Assembly: GCA_963846165.1 (NCBI GenBank)
Contig: CAWJUU010000005.1
Location: forward strand, 62,001-126,000
Length of the DNA stretch: 64,000 nucleotides
Origin: WHSW01 sp963846165
GTDB taxonomy: Bacteria; Actinomycetota; Thermoleophilia; Solirubrobacterales; 70-9
Direction of reading: 5' to 3'
Shown here one piece after another: positions 51,369 through 60,310 of the stretch (positions within the stretch are counted from its first letter, which is position 1; every line of letters begins with the position of its first letter). Below the pieces are notes generated by a model. It was not told where the DNA came from, made no database searches, and saw only the letters and a list, made by a program, of their open reading frames with translations. The position numbers and the translations under genes were made by a program.

Positions 51369-52913
51369 TTGACGGTCGTCGCCGACGCCCCGACCTCGGA
51401 AGCGCAGCCCGGTCCAGACGCTCCCCCCCGAATGGAGAGGCTGGTAGGCGTCGGGGTCACTTGGAAGCTCGTAGGCCAGTTCGGAATCCAGGTCATTCGT
51501 CTCGTGACGGTCGCGATCCTCGCCCGCCTCCTCACTCCCGCGGACTATGGCGCCGCCGCGATCGCGATCGCGCTCGCCACGTTCGCTTCGACGGTGGCAG
51601 ACATGGGCATGGGATCGGCCTTGGTGCAGACCCGAACGGCGACGCAGCTGGTACGGTCGACGGCCTTCTGGGCCTCGCTGGCGTTCGGGTTTGGCCTCTT
51701 CGTGGTCCTGGCCGCCTCGGCGGGCCCTATGGGACACTTTCTCGGCGACCCTCGAGTCGGAACGATGGTCGCTGCGGGTGGTTTGACGCTTGCGATCTAC
51801 TCCGTAGGGTCGACGAGTCAGGCCGTGTTGATGCGGGAGATGAGGTTCCGAAGCATCGAGCTTCGCTACTGGCTCGCGCTCGTCGTCGCAAGTACGGTTG
51901 CGGTAATCGCAGCCGTCGCCGGTGCGGGCGCCTGGGCGCTCGTACTGCAGCAGATCGTCCTGTTTGCCACCTTCGTCATCGCGCTCTGGTGGCGCCCCGA
52001 CTGGCGCCCCACTCTCGAATTCTCAGGGTCGGTGTTCCGTGAGTTGGGCTCCTTTGCGGTCCGCATCGCAGGTGGCCGCTGGGCGCGGTTGATCGAGCTC
52101 CTCGTCCTCTCGCTGCTGATCGGAAAACTCATGGGCGTCCCGACCCTCGGCGCCTGGACATTCGCCATGAGCATGGTCATCTTGCCGCTGACCGTGATCG
52201 CGATCCCGATCGCGGAAGTCCTCTTCTCGGCGTTCTCCCGCCTGCGCGACGACCGCGAGCGCGTGGCAGCCCTCTGGGTCGAGAGCATCGGCTATTTGGC
52301 CGCCGTCATCCTGCCGCTTCTCCTCGGTCTTGTCATCGTCGCCCCCGATCTGATCCCCATCGTGTTTGGATCGCGCTGGAACGTCTCGGTAGGGATCGTC
52401 CAGGTCCTCAGCATCTACGTGATCATCCGCAGTCTTCAGTCCTGGGGCTCGGTCTATCTAGACGCCGTGGGAAGGCCGGAGGTCACGCTGTGGACCCAGG
52501 TTGCGTCTCTCTGCCTGACGCCAGTGGCGGTCGTCATCGGCGCCCAATGGAGCGTCGAGGCGGTGGCGGCCTGCTTCGTCATCAGCCAGCTGATCGCGGT
52601 CGAGGTCCCGATCCTGATCATCGTTCTCTCGGAGCTACGGGTCTCGCTGAAGACTGTGGCGGCGCGGCTGTCCGGGGTCGCTGCCGCGACGGTCTTGATG
52701 GTGACCGCCTGCCTGCTCGGACGCGGGGCGCTTTCGGCGCTGGGGGTGGGCATGGCGGGGCGAACCGCGCTGACGATCGCGTTGGGGCTGCTCGTGTACG
52801 CAGTCGCCCTCTGGTGGCTCGCCCCCGACATCAGTCGACGGGTCGTCGCGCTCAGCCGGAGGCGCCTCAGAAGGGCCATCGACGCCCGCCGGCAGCCCGT
52901 CCTGCAGCCCTGA
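51369..52913 (+). CDS. Wzx-type polysaccharide flippase (oligosaccharide translocase)
   Basis: A 514-residue protein with 12-14 predicted TM helices and the N-terminal pattern TWKLVGQFGIQVIRLVTVAILARLLTPADYG typical of the MOP/Wzx/RfbX family, followed by the conserved helices around MGMGSALVQ. (Only the short diagnostic parts WKLVGQF and ARLLTPADYG are needed for the call.) It would carry lipid-linked repeat units across the membrane for Wzy. The start is TTG 51369; ATG 51432 is an alternative. The GT2 gene follows after 7 bp. Confidence 0.87.
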   Translation: MTVVADAPTSEAQPGPDAPPRMERLVGVGVTWKLVGQFGIQVIRLVTVAILARLLTPADYGAAAIAIALATFASTVADMGMGSALVQTRTATQLVRSTAFWASLAFGFGLFVVLAASAGPMGHFLGDPRVGTMVAAGGLTLAIYSVGSTSQAVLMREMRFRSIELRYWLALVVASTVAVIAAVAGAGAWALVLQQIVLFATFVIALWWRPDWRPTLEFSGSVFRELGSFAVRIAGGRWARLIELLVLSLLIGKLMGVPTLGAWTFAMSMVILPLTVIAIPIAEVLFSAFSRLRDDRERVAALWVESIGYLAAVILPLLLGLVIVAPDLIPIVFGSRWNVSVGIVQVLSIYVIIRSLQSWGSVYLDAVGRPEVTLWTQVASLCLTPVAVVIGAQWSVEAVAACFVISQLIAVEVPILIIVLSELRVSLKTVAARLSGVAAATVLMVTACLLGRGALSALGVGMAGRTALTIALGLLVYAVALWWLAPDISRRVVALSRRRLRRAIDARRQPVLQP

Positions 52914-52920
52914 TCGCGCG

Positions 52921-53850
52921 ATGCGCGATGACCGCCACAAAGCGCGCGATGCCCCGGTGGGTGACCTCCCGGCGCTTTCGATCGCGCTCGCGGTACGAAA
53001 CGAGCGGCATGGCGTCAAGCGGTGCATCGAATCGATCCTGTCCCAGGACTTCAGCGATCTCGAGCTCGTCATCTGCGACAACGCATCGGATGACGGAACC
53101 ATGGAGACGCTCGCAGAGTACGCGCGCGCCGACCGGCGCATCGCCTTGAACGCCAATCAGGAAAATGTCGGCTTGCACGAGAACGTGCGGCGCGTCCTCG
53201 AAGCCTCCCGCGGCACGTTCTTCCGCTGGATCAGCGCCGACGATTGGCTCGAGCCGGGCTGCCTCTCGGCGTGCGTGCGCGCGCTCGAGAGCCGCCCCGA
53301 CGCGATCGGTGTGACCACGTGGTTTACCATTCACTCCCCGGGAGTGTCGCCGAGATACGAGGAGTATCGGGGCGAGTTCCCCACCTCGCCGGATCCGGCA
53401 CGGCGCTTCGAGCGCATGTTGTGGTTCTACCACGCTGGCGACGACGCGAGATATGACCCGATCTACGGCACCTATCGGCGCGAGCAGCTCATGCGCTCTC
53501 ATCCCCTCCGTCCCTCGGAGCGCACCGACTGGCTTCTCAGCGCCGAGCTGGCGCTCATGGGGCCGATCATCCATGTCGAAAAGCGGCTCGCCAACCGCAC
53601 GCGCACATACCCGGTCGGCATCGATCACGCCGCCTTCAGGCGCCGCCTCGATCCCGTCCGGGCGGAGCAACTGCGGTCGTCTCCGCGACGCCTGTATCGC
53701 GAGCTCTACGCTCTCGCGGTGTCGGCCGACCTGACCGAGGCGCAGCTGCGCCGCTGCAAGCGGGCCCTTCGGCGCTTCTGGGTACTGGAGGTCGCGCGCA
53801 GCGGGCGCTCACGACTCTCAGATGCAAGGCATGGAGTGCTCAGGCGATAG
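52921..53850 (+). CDS. Family 2 glycosyltransferase
   Basis: A 309-residue GT-A enzyme: LSIALAVRNERHGVKRCIES, LELVICDNASDDGTMET and FRWISADDWLEPGCL (DD metal site) are seen; the C-terminal part is Arg-rich and resembles sulfotransferase- or GT-associated tails. It lies 7 bp behind wzx and is probably cotranscribed. Donor and acceptor unknown. Confidence 0.86.
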   Translation: MRDDRHKARDAPVGDLPALSIALAVRNERHGVKRCIESILSQDFSDLELVICDNASDDGTMETLAEYARADRRIALNANQENVGLHENVRRVLEASRGTFFRWISADDWLEPGCLSACVRALESRPDAIGVTTWFTIHSPGVSPRYEEYRGEFPTSPDPARRFERMLWFYHAGDDARYDPIYGTYRREQLMRSHPLRPSERTDWLLSAELALMGPIIHVEKRLANRTRTYPVGIDHAAFRRRLDPVRAEQLRSSPRRLYRELYALAVSADLTEAQLRRCKRALRRFWVLEVARSGRSRLSDARHGVLRR

Positions 53851-53872
53851 GGCCGGAGAGGCGTCGCCCGCT

Positions 53873-54865
53873 TCAGGTGCGCTCGGACTCCTCCACGCGG
53901 CGCAGCCATGCCTCGCGCCAGTACGGGTAGATCGCGCGCGGACAGAGCCAGCGGCCGGTGCTGCGCTCGCCCGAGCAGACGGCACCTTCGAGGATGATGC
54001 AGTCCTTGGGAATCTGGAGCATGCGACCCGTTCTATCGTCGATGAGCCGGTGCACCCTGTCCTTGACACGGAGTGTCTGCCCGCAGTACGGGAGCATCTC
54101 GCGGTCGAAGGAAAGCCCACGGTTGTGCCCCGCCTCGTCGAGCGTGGCTGCGATCTCGGCCGGAGGCCGCACCTGGACGAGATCGCCGGGCTGCAGGTCT
54201 AGCGGTTCCGCGGGCGAGGACTGGCTCCCCGGGCCCCGCAGCGGAAGCGCCTTAAGCAGGCCGACGCGGGCTGCGACCTCCATGGGGAACGCACGCGCCA
54301 CCAGACGGATGAGTCGCAGCAAACCGAAGTTACCGTTCCTGAACTCGCGCCAGTACTGCTGCGGATTCTTGAATGTCTTCAGCAGGTCCGAGGCCTTGAA
54401 CGCCTCAGTCGCCTGACAGCGCCAGACCTCGGGTGCGTCATCTCCGACCTCGCGCACGGTTCGTGTCCCGGACTCAGCGAGACGCTCAAGCTCGGCCCCG
54501 CCCTCGCTGCCTGCATCGACTGCGGCTGAGTCGTCATCCACGCGACGAAGCCACGCTTCCTTCCAATACAGCTTGCAGCCAGCCTGGCAACCGCCGTGCC
54601 CCGACCCGTCGCAGCGGAGATCGTCGAGGTACACCGTCGTGTACATGCGACGGCTCCCAGTCGCGGCGACCGTGTCGCAGATCTTGTCGACACGGCGCGT
54701 CACCGTGTAGCGCCGGCCAGCATGGCGGACCATTTCCGGCATGAACGGCATCCGGTCAAGGGCGGCGTCGCCATCCAGCGTCGCGAGGATCTCGGCCGCA
54801 GACTTGACCTCGACGACGTCGCCTGGCCGCAAAGGCCGTTCACCCGCAGATGTCAAGGAACCCAC
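53873..54865 (-). CDS. Duplicated-domain cysteine-containing protein of unknown function
   Basis: A 330-residue protein I do not recognise. It is an internal duplication. Unit 1 (about 12-110) has LRPGDVVEVKSAAEILATLD, MPEMVRHAGRRYTV, CDGSGHGGCQAGCKLYWKEA and WLRRV. Unit 2 (about 222-326) has LQPGDLVQVRPPAEIAATLD, REMLPYCGQTLRV, CSGERSTGRWLCPRAIYPYW and REAWLRRV. A central 110 residues include a hydrophobic helix (LLRLIRLVARAFPMEVAARV). There is no signal peptide. The PGD-V-V strand and repeated Cys suggest an SH3-like or metal-binding unit. It stands alone between polysaccharide genes. Confidence 0.7.
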   Translation of the reverse strand: MGSLTSAGERPLRPGDVVEVKSAAEILATLDGDAALDRMPFMPEMVRHAGRRYTVTRRVDKICDTVAATGSRRMYTTVYLDDLRCDGSGHGGCQAGCKLYWKEAWLRRVDDDSAAVDAGSEGGAELERLAESGTRTVREVGDDAPEVWRCQATEAFKASDLLKTFKNPQQYWREFRNGNFGLLRLIRLVARAFPMEVAARVGLLKALPLRGPGSQSSPAEPLDLQPGDLVQVRPPAEIAATLDEAGHNRGLSFDREMLPYCGQTLRVKDRVHRLIDDRTGRMLQIPKDCIILEGAVCSGERSTGRWLCPRAIYPYWREAWLRRVEESERT

Positions 54866-55077
54866 GCCTACCTCCTCCTTAAGCTGCTCAGCGATGAGCC
54901 GGAACTACTCTCCTGGTCGCCCTGAGGCCGCGACTCGCCGGACGGGCCCAGGCTACCAACGGACCCGACGAGTGACTACTTGCAAGGTCCGGTGGCGACG
55001 CTGCGCACGGATGAGCGGTCGGCAGCCGTTAGAAACTTACAGTCCCGTCCCGTCCCGTTTCCCCCTAGGAGGTTCCC
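54866..55077. promoter_or_regulatory. Divergent intergenic region
   Basis: 212 bp between the duplicated-domain gene and the epimerase gene. It must hold both promoters, but no clear -35/-10 pair is visible. The only certain element is the ribosome site AGGAGG at its right end, 5 nt before the TTG of the epimerase gene. Confidence 0.4.
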
Positions 55078-56118
55078 TTGCACGTACTCGTCACCGGTCA
55101 CAACGGCTACATCGGCTCGGTACTGGTCCCCGTGCTCGAGCGGGCGGGCCACGACGTCGTCGGACTCGACTCCGACCTCTTCGCGGCCTGCACGTTCGGC
55201 CCCGAAGTACCCAAGGTCGAGTCGCTGCGGACCGATGTCCGCGACATCGAGAACGAGGACCTAGTCGGCTTCGACGCGGTGATCCACCTTGCCGCCGTCT
55301 GCAATGACCCCGTCGGAGACCTTAATCCGCGGGCTACGTACGACATCAACCATCTCGCCTCGGTGCGAACGGCCGAGAAGGCCAAGGAGGCCGGGGTGAA
55401 GCGCTTCTTGTTCTCGTCCTCTTGCAGCCTCTACGGCAAAGCGGGCGACGAGCTGCTTGATGAGAGCGCCGAGTTCGCACCGGTGACGCCCTACGGGCAC
55501 TCGAAGGTGCTCGCCGAGGGAGACATCTCGAACCTCGCCGACGACTCGTTCAGCCCGACCTATCTGCGCAACGCCACCGCCTACGGCGTATCGCCGCGAC
55601 TGCGCGTCGACGTGGTCGTCAACAACCTCGTCGGCTATGCCCAGACTACGGGCGAGGTCCTGATCCAAAGCGACGGGACGCCGTGGCGCCCGCTGGTCCA
55701 CGTCGAGGACATTGCCGGCGCGTTCCTATCCGTCCTCCACGCTCCGCGCGAGCTCGTCCACGACGAGGCCTTCAACGTCGGCGCGAGCGCCGAGAACTAC
55801 CGCATCCGGGATCTGGCCGAGATCGTCGAGGACGTCGTGCCTGGTGCGCGCGCGTCGTTCGCGGCCGGGGGCGAGCCGGACAAGCGCTCCTATCGGGTCG
55901 ACTGCTCGAAGATCGTGCGAGTGTTGCCCAAGTTCCGTCCTCGGTGGACAGTGCGTCGCGGCGTCGAGCAGCTTCACGACGCATACGCTCGCAACGGTTT
56001 GAGCTTCGAGGAGTTCACCGGCACTCGCTACCTGCGGATCAACCGGGTGCGGGAGCTTCAGGAGGCCGGCCGGCTCGATGACGAGCTCCGCTGGCGGCTG
56101 CCTGTCGGCGCGGGTTGA
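55078..56118 (+). CDS. NAD-dependent nucleotide-sugar epimerase/dehydratase
   Basis: A 346-residue extended SDR: VLVTGHNGYIGSVLVPVLE (NAD site), VIHLAAVCNDPVGDLNP, FLFSSSCSLYGKAG and the catalytic YGHSKVLAEGDI (YxxxK), then VHVEDIAGAFL. The start is TTG 55078 with AGGAGG 5 nt upstream. It forms a plus-strand pair with an RmlC-like gene and is convergent with the CDP-sugar operon, so it likely acts on the same nucleotide sugar. The exact reaction cannot be named. Confidence 0.87.
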   Translation: MHVLVTGHNGYIGSVLVPVLERAGHDVVGLDSDLFAACTFGPEVPKVESLRTDVRDIENEDLVGFDAVIHLAAVCNDPVGDLNPRATYDINHLASVRTAEKAKEAGVKRFLFSSSCSLYGKAGDELLDESAEFAPVTPYGHSKVLAEGDISNLADDSFSPTYLRNATAYGVSPRLRVDVVVNNLVGYAQTTGEVLIQSDGTPWRPLVHVEDIAGAFLSVLHAPRELVHDEAFNVGASAENYRIRDLAEIVEDVVPGARASFAAGGEPDKRSYRVDCSKIVRVLPKFRPRWTVRRGVEQLHDAYARNGLSFEEFTGTRYLRINRVRELQEAGRLDDELRWRLPVGAG

Positions 56119-56155
56119 TCAGGCTTGCACGACAACGATCCCGGGCGTTGGGGCG

Positions 56156-56695
56156 ATGATCTTCACCCCCACGAAGCTCGGGGACGCGTTCCTGATCGAC
56201 GTGGAGCGCCACCACGACGCGCGTGGCTTCCTCGCGCGCACATTCTGCGAGCGGGAATTCGCCGAGCACGGTCTGCCGATGCGCATCGTGCAAAGCAGCA
56301 CGATCCAAAGCCCGCGACGTCATACGCTCCGGGGCCTGCATTACCAGGCGGCGCCGCACGCCGAGATCAAGCTTGTTCGATGCACGCGGGGCTCGATCTT
56401 CCTCGTCATGGTCGACTTGCGCCCGGAATCACCGACTTGCACCGCGTGGCTCGGCGTCGAGCTGAGCTCGCGGAGCGAGCGTCTCGCGTACGTGCCCGAG
56501 GGGCTCGCGCAGGGCTACCAGACCCTCGAGGATGACACTGAGGTCCTCTACCAGATGTCGCACCACTACATGCCGGAGGCCGCGCGTGGGGTGCGCTGGG
56601 ACGACCCTGCCTTCGGCATCGACTGGCCGTCCGCCGAGGAGCGCATCATCTCGGAGCGCGATCGGTCGTGGCCCGATCTCTCCGGATTGGGATGA
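56156..56695 (+). CDS. RmlC-like sugar 3,5-epimerase
   Basis: A 179-residue cupin of the dTDP-4-dehydrorhamnose 3,5-epimerase family: HHDARGFLARTFCEREF, the active-site His region HTLRGLHYQAAPH, and YVPEGLAQGYQTLEDDTEVL, where canonical RmlC has GFAHGF. The GLAQGY variant marks a subfamily often found in CDP-sugar and branched-sugar clusters. It follows the epimerase gene by 37 bp. It is a second, divergent homologue of rfbC at 29977-30546. Confidence 0.85.
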   Translation: MIFTPTKLGDAFLIDVERHHDARGFLARTFCEREFAEHGLPMRIVQSSTIQSPRRHTLRGLHYQAAPHAEIKLVRCTRGSIFLVMVDLRPESPTCTAWLGVELSSRSERLAYVPEGLAQGYQTLEDDTEVLYQMSHHYMPEAARGVRWDDPAFGIDWPSAEERIISERDRSWPDLSGLG

Positions 56696-56735
56696 CCACC
56701 AGCGGACCGGTTCCGGGATCTGTCCCTCGCTCGGG

Positions 56736-57506
56736 TCAGTGCTTGAGCATCGGGCGGACTAGGACGTCCGTCGCCTCGGCCGTTCTCGGCAGAGTGAGAG
56801 CGTTGAGCACCGCAGACGCGACGTCCTCAGGCTGCATCAGGCGCTCGGGGGCGTAGGGCTTTCCCTCGATCGCGTGGAGCCGGGCCTGAAGCGGCGTGGC
56901 CGTTCGACCCGGAAAGACGCTCACCACTCGCACGCCGTGGGGATTGATCTCTTCTCGCAGGCTGTCAGCGATTGCCTTGAGCGCATGTTTTGTCGCGGCG
57001 TACTGAGCCACGTTCGCCCTGGCGGTCAGACCCACCGTCGAGTTAATGAAGACGATCTGTCCCGCGTTCGCGCGCAATGCGGGGAGCAGAGCTTGGGTGA
57101 GCAGATACGGCGCGCGGACATTGGTCGCGTACTGTCGATCCAGGTCGCGCACCGATGCCGTTTCGACATCGCCCAGCGAGATCGTTCCGGCGCTGTGAAC
57201 TAGGACGTCCACGCCGCCCTCGCGCGCCAGGAGAGCGCTAACGAGCGTTGCGACCTGCTCGTCTGCGACCAGGTCGGCCTCGTACAGAGCGAAGCGTCCG
57301 GCTCCGTTTGCGCGACTTGCTGTCGCTTCGAGCTCGTCCCTTCGCCGGGCAACCGCGCACACGGTCGCGCCCGCCGACGCCAGCGCCACGGCGATCGCCC
57401 TCCCGATGCCGCTGCTTGCGCCGGTTACAACGCACCTGTGGTCTTGGAGCGCTGAGCTGCTCGTCGTGGCCGCCGACTCGACGTCGATATCGGTAGGGGC
57501 GATCAT
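56736..57506 (-). CDS. Short-chain dehydrogenase/reductase
   Basis: A 256-residue classical SDR: CVVTGASSGIGRAIAVALA (cofactor motif), VDVLVHSAGTISLGDVE (NAG-like), IVFINSTVGLTARANVAQYA with catalytic Ser and YAATKHALK (YxxxK). It ends the five-gene CDP-sugar operon, with an ATGA overlap to the DUF4910 gene, and probably reduces a keto sugar there. Confidence 0.88.
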   Translation of the reverse strand: MIAPTDIDVESAATTSSSALQDHRCVVTGASSGIGRAIAVALASAGATVCAVARRRDELEATASRANGAGRFALYEADLVADEQVATLVSALLAREGGVDVLVHSAGTISLGDVETASVRDLDRQYATNVRAPYLLTQALLPALRANAGQIVFINSTVGLTARANVAQYAATKHALKAIADSLREEINPHGVRVVSVFPGRTATPLQARLHAIEGKPYAPERLMQPEDVASAVLNALTLPRTAEATDVLVRPMLKH

Positions 57507-58837
57507 GGTTTCGGGCCTTCGTCCTGACGACGGTTGCTCGCAAGCAGGCCAGCCCGCTCGAGCCGCTCCGCGGCGCGCCGGACGACCGCGTAGCGCAGCC
57601 CCGAGCTGCGCGCGATGTCGAGCAGGGTGGAGCCGCCGTCGCTTTGGTTCAGCACCCAGAGCAGGGCGCGCTCGTCGTCCGGGGTGTCGACGGCCCCTCC
57701 GGCCGAGCGGTAGAGGCCTCGCCGCCCGAGCTGCGGCTCGCCGTAGGGGCTCAGGTTGCTGCAGCGGCGATTGCTCTCCAGAACCTCAACCAGCTCGAGG
57801 CATGTTCCCACCGCTTCTGCCAGGGACTCGGGCCGGATCCGCTCGAGCCCGTCGGCGGACGTGTGGTATCCGGCGAACTCGCCGTGCGGAGTGCGCATCA
57901 GGGTACCGACCGGCAGGTCGAAGCCCGGAGAGCCAAACTGGCGCTCGTCACCACCCCACGGCTCCCAGGCGAGCATGCGGTGCGGCGCGCCCGAGTCGAG
58001 CAGCACAGTCTCCATCGCCAGGTCGACCTCGGCATCCCCGCGCCGGCTGCGCTTGTAGGTCAGGTTCCCGTCGTCGCCGATACAGGAGAGCGTCAGGCCG
58101 TGCTCGACGCGACCCAGCCCGTCGCGGTTCTGATGCAGCCACGCAAGCGGTCCGATCGTCCCGGGTGCGAACAGGAAGCGGTAGGAGTGCCGCAGCCGCC
58201 GCTCGAGCAGCTGCTTCGCCAGCATGGTGGTAACGGCGATCCCGGAGAGATTGTCGTTGGCGAGCGAGGGGTGGCAGACGTAGGTCGAGACCAGCACCTC
58301 CCCCTCCCCCTCCCCCTCGATCAGAAGCTCCGCGTACGTGAGGTGGCCCGGCTCGAGCGTCGAGTCGATCACCACCTCGTAGTCGCCCGGTCGCAGCTCG
58401 AGCAGCCGGCGGTGCGAGAGGCAGAAGCCCCAGGTGCGCTCGTAGTAAGAGGTTCTGTAGGGGATCACGTCGGGCTGGTCGGGCAGCGTGTGCAGCCGCT
58501 CGCGCAGCTCGTCGAGCGAAAGCGTGGTTCGCACCGGCTCGCTGTAGGAGACGACATGCAGCGTCGAGTTCCGGCAGTCGACCACCCGGGTGCCGTCGGG
58601 GGCCGCGACGTACGCGTCGCGGAGGTTCCACTCGTCGGGGACGATCCAGTCGAACACCCTGGTCCCGCTCGGGATCTCGGTCCGCGTGATCGGGATCTCT
58701 TCCTCGAGGATGTCGAACGTGGCCCGCACCCCGTCGCCGGTGAGGCTGCGGCAGAGCGGGAACAGCCTGCGCATCAGCTCGTAGGCGTCGCGTCCGATTG
58801 CCGCCGGCCGCGGGCGGCCTGCGAGGACCGTCGTCAC
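57503..58837 (-). CDS. DUF4910 aminopeptidase-like protein with C-terminal winged helix
   Basis: A 444-residue protein of the DUF4910 type: an M28-peptidase-like core with YVCHPSLANDNLSGIAVTTM (metal His and Asp), CIGDDGNLTYKRS, WGGDERQFGSPGFDLPVG and HTSADGLERI, followed by a winged-helix tail (LLDIARSSGLRYAVVRRAAE). The start is GTG 58837, which overlaps the TGA of the PIG-L gene. These proteins recur in polysaccharide clusters; a hydrolase acting on a sugar amide is a guess. A (GGGGAG)3 run encodes EGEGEGE. Confidence 0.85.
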   Translation of the reverse strand: MTTVLAGRPRPAAIGRDAYELMRRLFPLCRSLTGDGVRATFDILEEEIPITRTEIPSGTRVFDWIVPDEWNLRDAYVAAPDGTRVVDCRNSTLHVVSYSEPVRTTLSLDELRERLHTLPDQPDVIPYRTSYYERTWGFCLSHRRLLELRPGDYEVVIDSTLEPGHLTYAELLIEGEGEGEVLVSTYVCHPSLANDNLSGIAVTTMLAKQLLERRLRHSYRFLFAPGTIGPLAWLHQNRDGLGRVEHGLTLSCIGDDGNLTYKRSRRGDAEVDLAMETVLLDSGAPHRMLAWEPWGGDERQFGSPGFDLPVGTLMRTPHGEFAGYHTSADGLERIRPESLAEAVGTCLELVEVLESNRRCSNLSPYGEPQLGRRGLYRSAGGAVDTPDDERALLWVLNQSDGGSTLLDIARSSGLRYAVVRRAAERLERAGLLASNRRQDEGPKP

Positions 58838-59495
58838 GCGAGCACGGCCTTGCGGCAGAAGAACGCCTCGGCGTACGAGCGTGGGCGAGTTGCACTCCAT
58901 GCCGCGCAGCCGGAGCAGGCTCGAGAACAGGTCTTCCTCGAACCAGCGCTTGGAGAGCTGGGAGCCGAAGTGGCTCATCAGGTGGTCGATCTTGCGCTGC
59001 GAGAGGCGCTCGGAGAGCGGCACGAAGGCGTTCGGCGCGCTCATGTCCCCGTCGTACTTCGGCACCTCGTACTCGAGGATCAGGTGGTCGCGGAAGGTGT
59101 TCCAGGTGAGCTCGCAGCTAAGCCGGTGGTCCTGGTGCAGGTCGGCGCGCTGGTGGGTGAAGACCACGTCGGGCGAGAGATCGACCTTCAGCCGCTCGAA
59201 GAAGTCCTTGATTCGCTGGCCCTCGTAGGGAAAGAAGCCGTCGGGGAAGTCGCAGACGACCACCTCGCTTTGCGGCACCCCTTCGAGCAGCGCCTCGGCG
59301 CTCCGGCGTGCTTCCGTCGGCGCGTCCGTCTTCGCCGCTGAGGACGACCCAGTTGATCTCCGAGATCGCCGCCTGCTCGATCAGCTTCAGGATCGTGCCG
59401 CCGCAGCCGATCTCGATGTCGTCCGGGTGGGCGCCGATGGCGAGCACCCGCGCCGCCGACGCCTCGGGCCGGCCGAGCAGCAGCGGCAACATCAT
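58834..59495 (-). pseudogene. PIG-L (LmbE-like) deacetylase gene with two +1 frameshifts
   Basis: In three frames read in sequence this 662-bp stretch encodes a full PIG-L N-deacetylase of about 219 residues: VLAIGAHPDDIEIGCGGTIL (AHPDD metal motif), then VVVCDFPDGFFPYEG, VFTHQRADLHQDHRLSCE (HxxH) and finally YAEAFFCRKAVLA-stop. An extra base near 59312-59318 (in GACGGAAGC) and another near 58874-58880 (in CTCGTACGC) break the frame. The start overlaps the rfbF stop and the end overlaps the DUF4910 start, so the original ends are intact. Recent mutation or a sequence error. Confidence 0.82.
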
Positions 59496-60310
59496 CCCGA
59501 GACCGCGTACTCCACGTCGCGGCCGGCGATCCGATCGGGGTCCCACACCTGCCACGGGGCTTCGCCGCTCTCGTGCAGACTCTCGAGCCACTGCTGGTCC
59601 TTGAGCGTGTCCATCGGGGCCCAGAATCCCTCGTGTTGCTGCCCGAGGACCTTCCCGGCCGCGAGCAGCCTCTGCAGCGGCTCCTCGACGAGATCCTCGC
59701 CCGGGCGCAGCTGGTCGAGGAACTCCCTGCGCAGGATGAAGTAGCCGCCGTTGATCCAGATATCGGAGCCCATCACGTCGCGCATGGCCCGGACTCGCCC
59801 GTCGGGATTCATCGAGAGCACGTGGAAGCTGTAGTTCGGGCGCACCGCGAGGAAGCTCGCCGTCGCCCCTTCCTCCCTGGCGCGGGTGATCATCGCCGGG
59901 AGATCGGCGTCCGTGAGCGTGTCGCCGTAGTTGGCGAGGAAGATCTCGTCGTCGGCGAGAAGGTGGCGAACGGCACGCAGCCGCTCGCCGATCGACGCCC
60001 GCGGGCCCGTGTCGACGAAGGTGATGTTCCAGTCGTGGATGTCGGTCTTCAGCAGGTGGACGTCCGCGCCGCCGTTGGAGAGCACGAAGTCGTTGGCCAT
60101 CGCCTCGTTGTAGGTGAGGAAGAAGTGCTTGATGGCCTCGGCCTTGTACCCCAGGCAGAGCACGAAGTCGGTGAAGCCGAAGTGGGCGTAGTACTTCATC
60201 ACGTGCCAGAGGACCGGCCGGCTGCCGATCGGGATCATCGGTTTCGGGGCGATTGCGGACGCCTCTCGCATCCGCAACCCCTGGCCACCGCAGAAGATCA
60301 CCACCTTCAC
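59492..60310 (-). CDS. rfbF: Glucose-1-phosphate cytidylyltransferase
   Basis: A 272-residue nucleotidyltransferase making CDP-glucose: VVIFCGGQGLRMREAS (nucleotide-binding loop), APKPMIPIGSRPVLWHVM, YAHFGFTDFVLCLGYKA, FLANYGDTLTD (metal Asp) and GGYFILRREFLD match RfbF. It is in a minus-strand operon with ATGA overlaps on both sides. CDP-glucose would feed a 4,6-dehydratase, which is not obvious in the window. Confidence 0.92.
   Translation of the reverse strand: MKVVIFCGGQGLRMREASAIAPKPMIPIGSRPVLWHVMKYYAHFGFTDFVLCLGYKAEAIKHFFLTYNEAMANDFVLSNGGADVHLLKTDIHDWNITFVDTGPRASIGERLRAVRHLLADDEIFLANYGDTLTDADLPAMITRAREEGATASFLAVRPNYSFHVLSMNPDGRVRAMRDVMGSDIWINGGYFILRREFLDQLRPGEDLVEEPLQRLLAAGKVLGQQHEGFWAPMDTLKDQQWLESLHESGEAPWQVWDPDRIAGRDVEYAVSG

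Noticed and set aside
57503..59278. Apparent PIG-L/DUF4910 fusion protein of 591 residues
   Set aside because: The fusion arises from a +1 shift. The native PIG-L end (FFCRKAVLA-stop) and the GTGA overlap with a DUF4910 start are present in the neighbouring frame.
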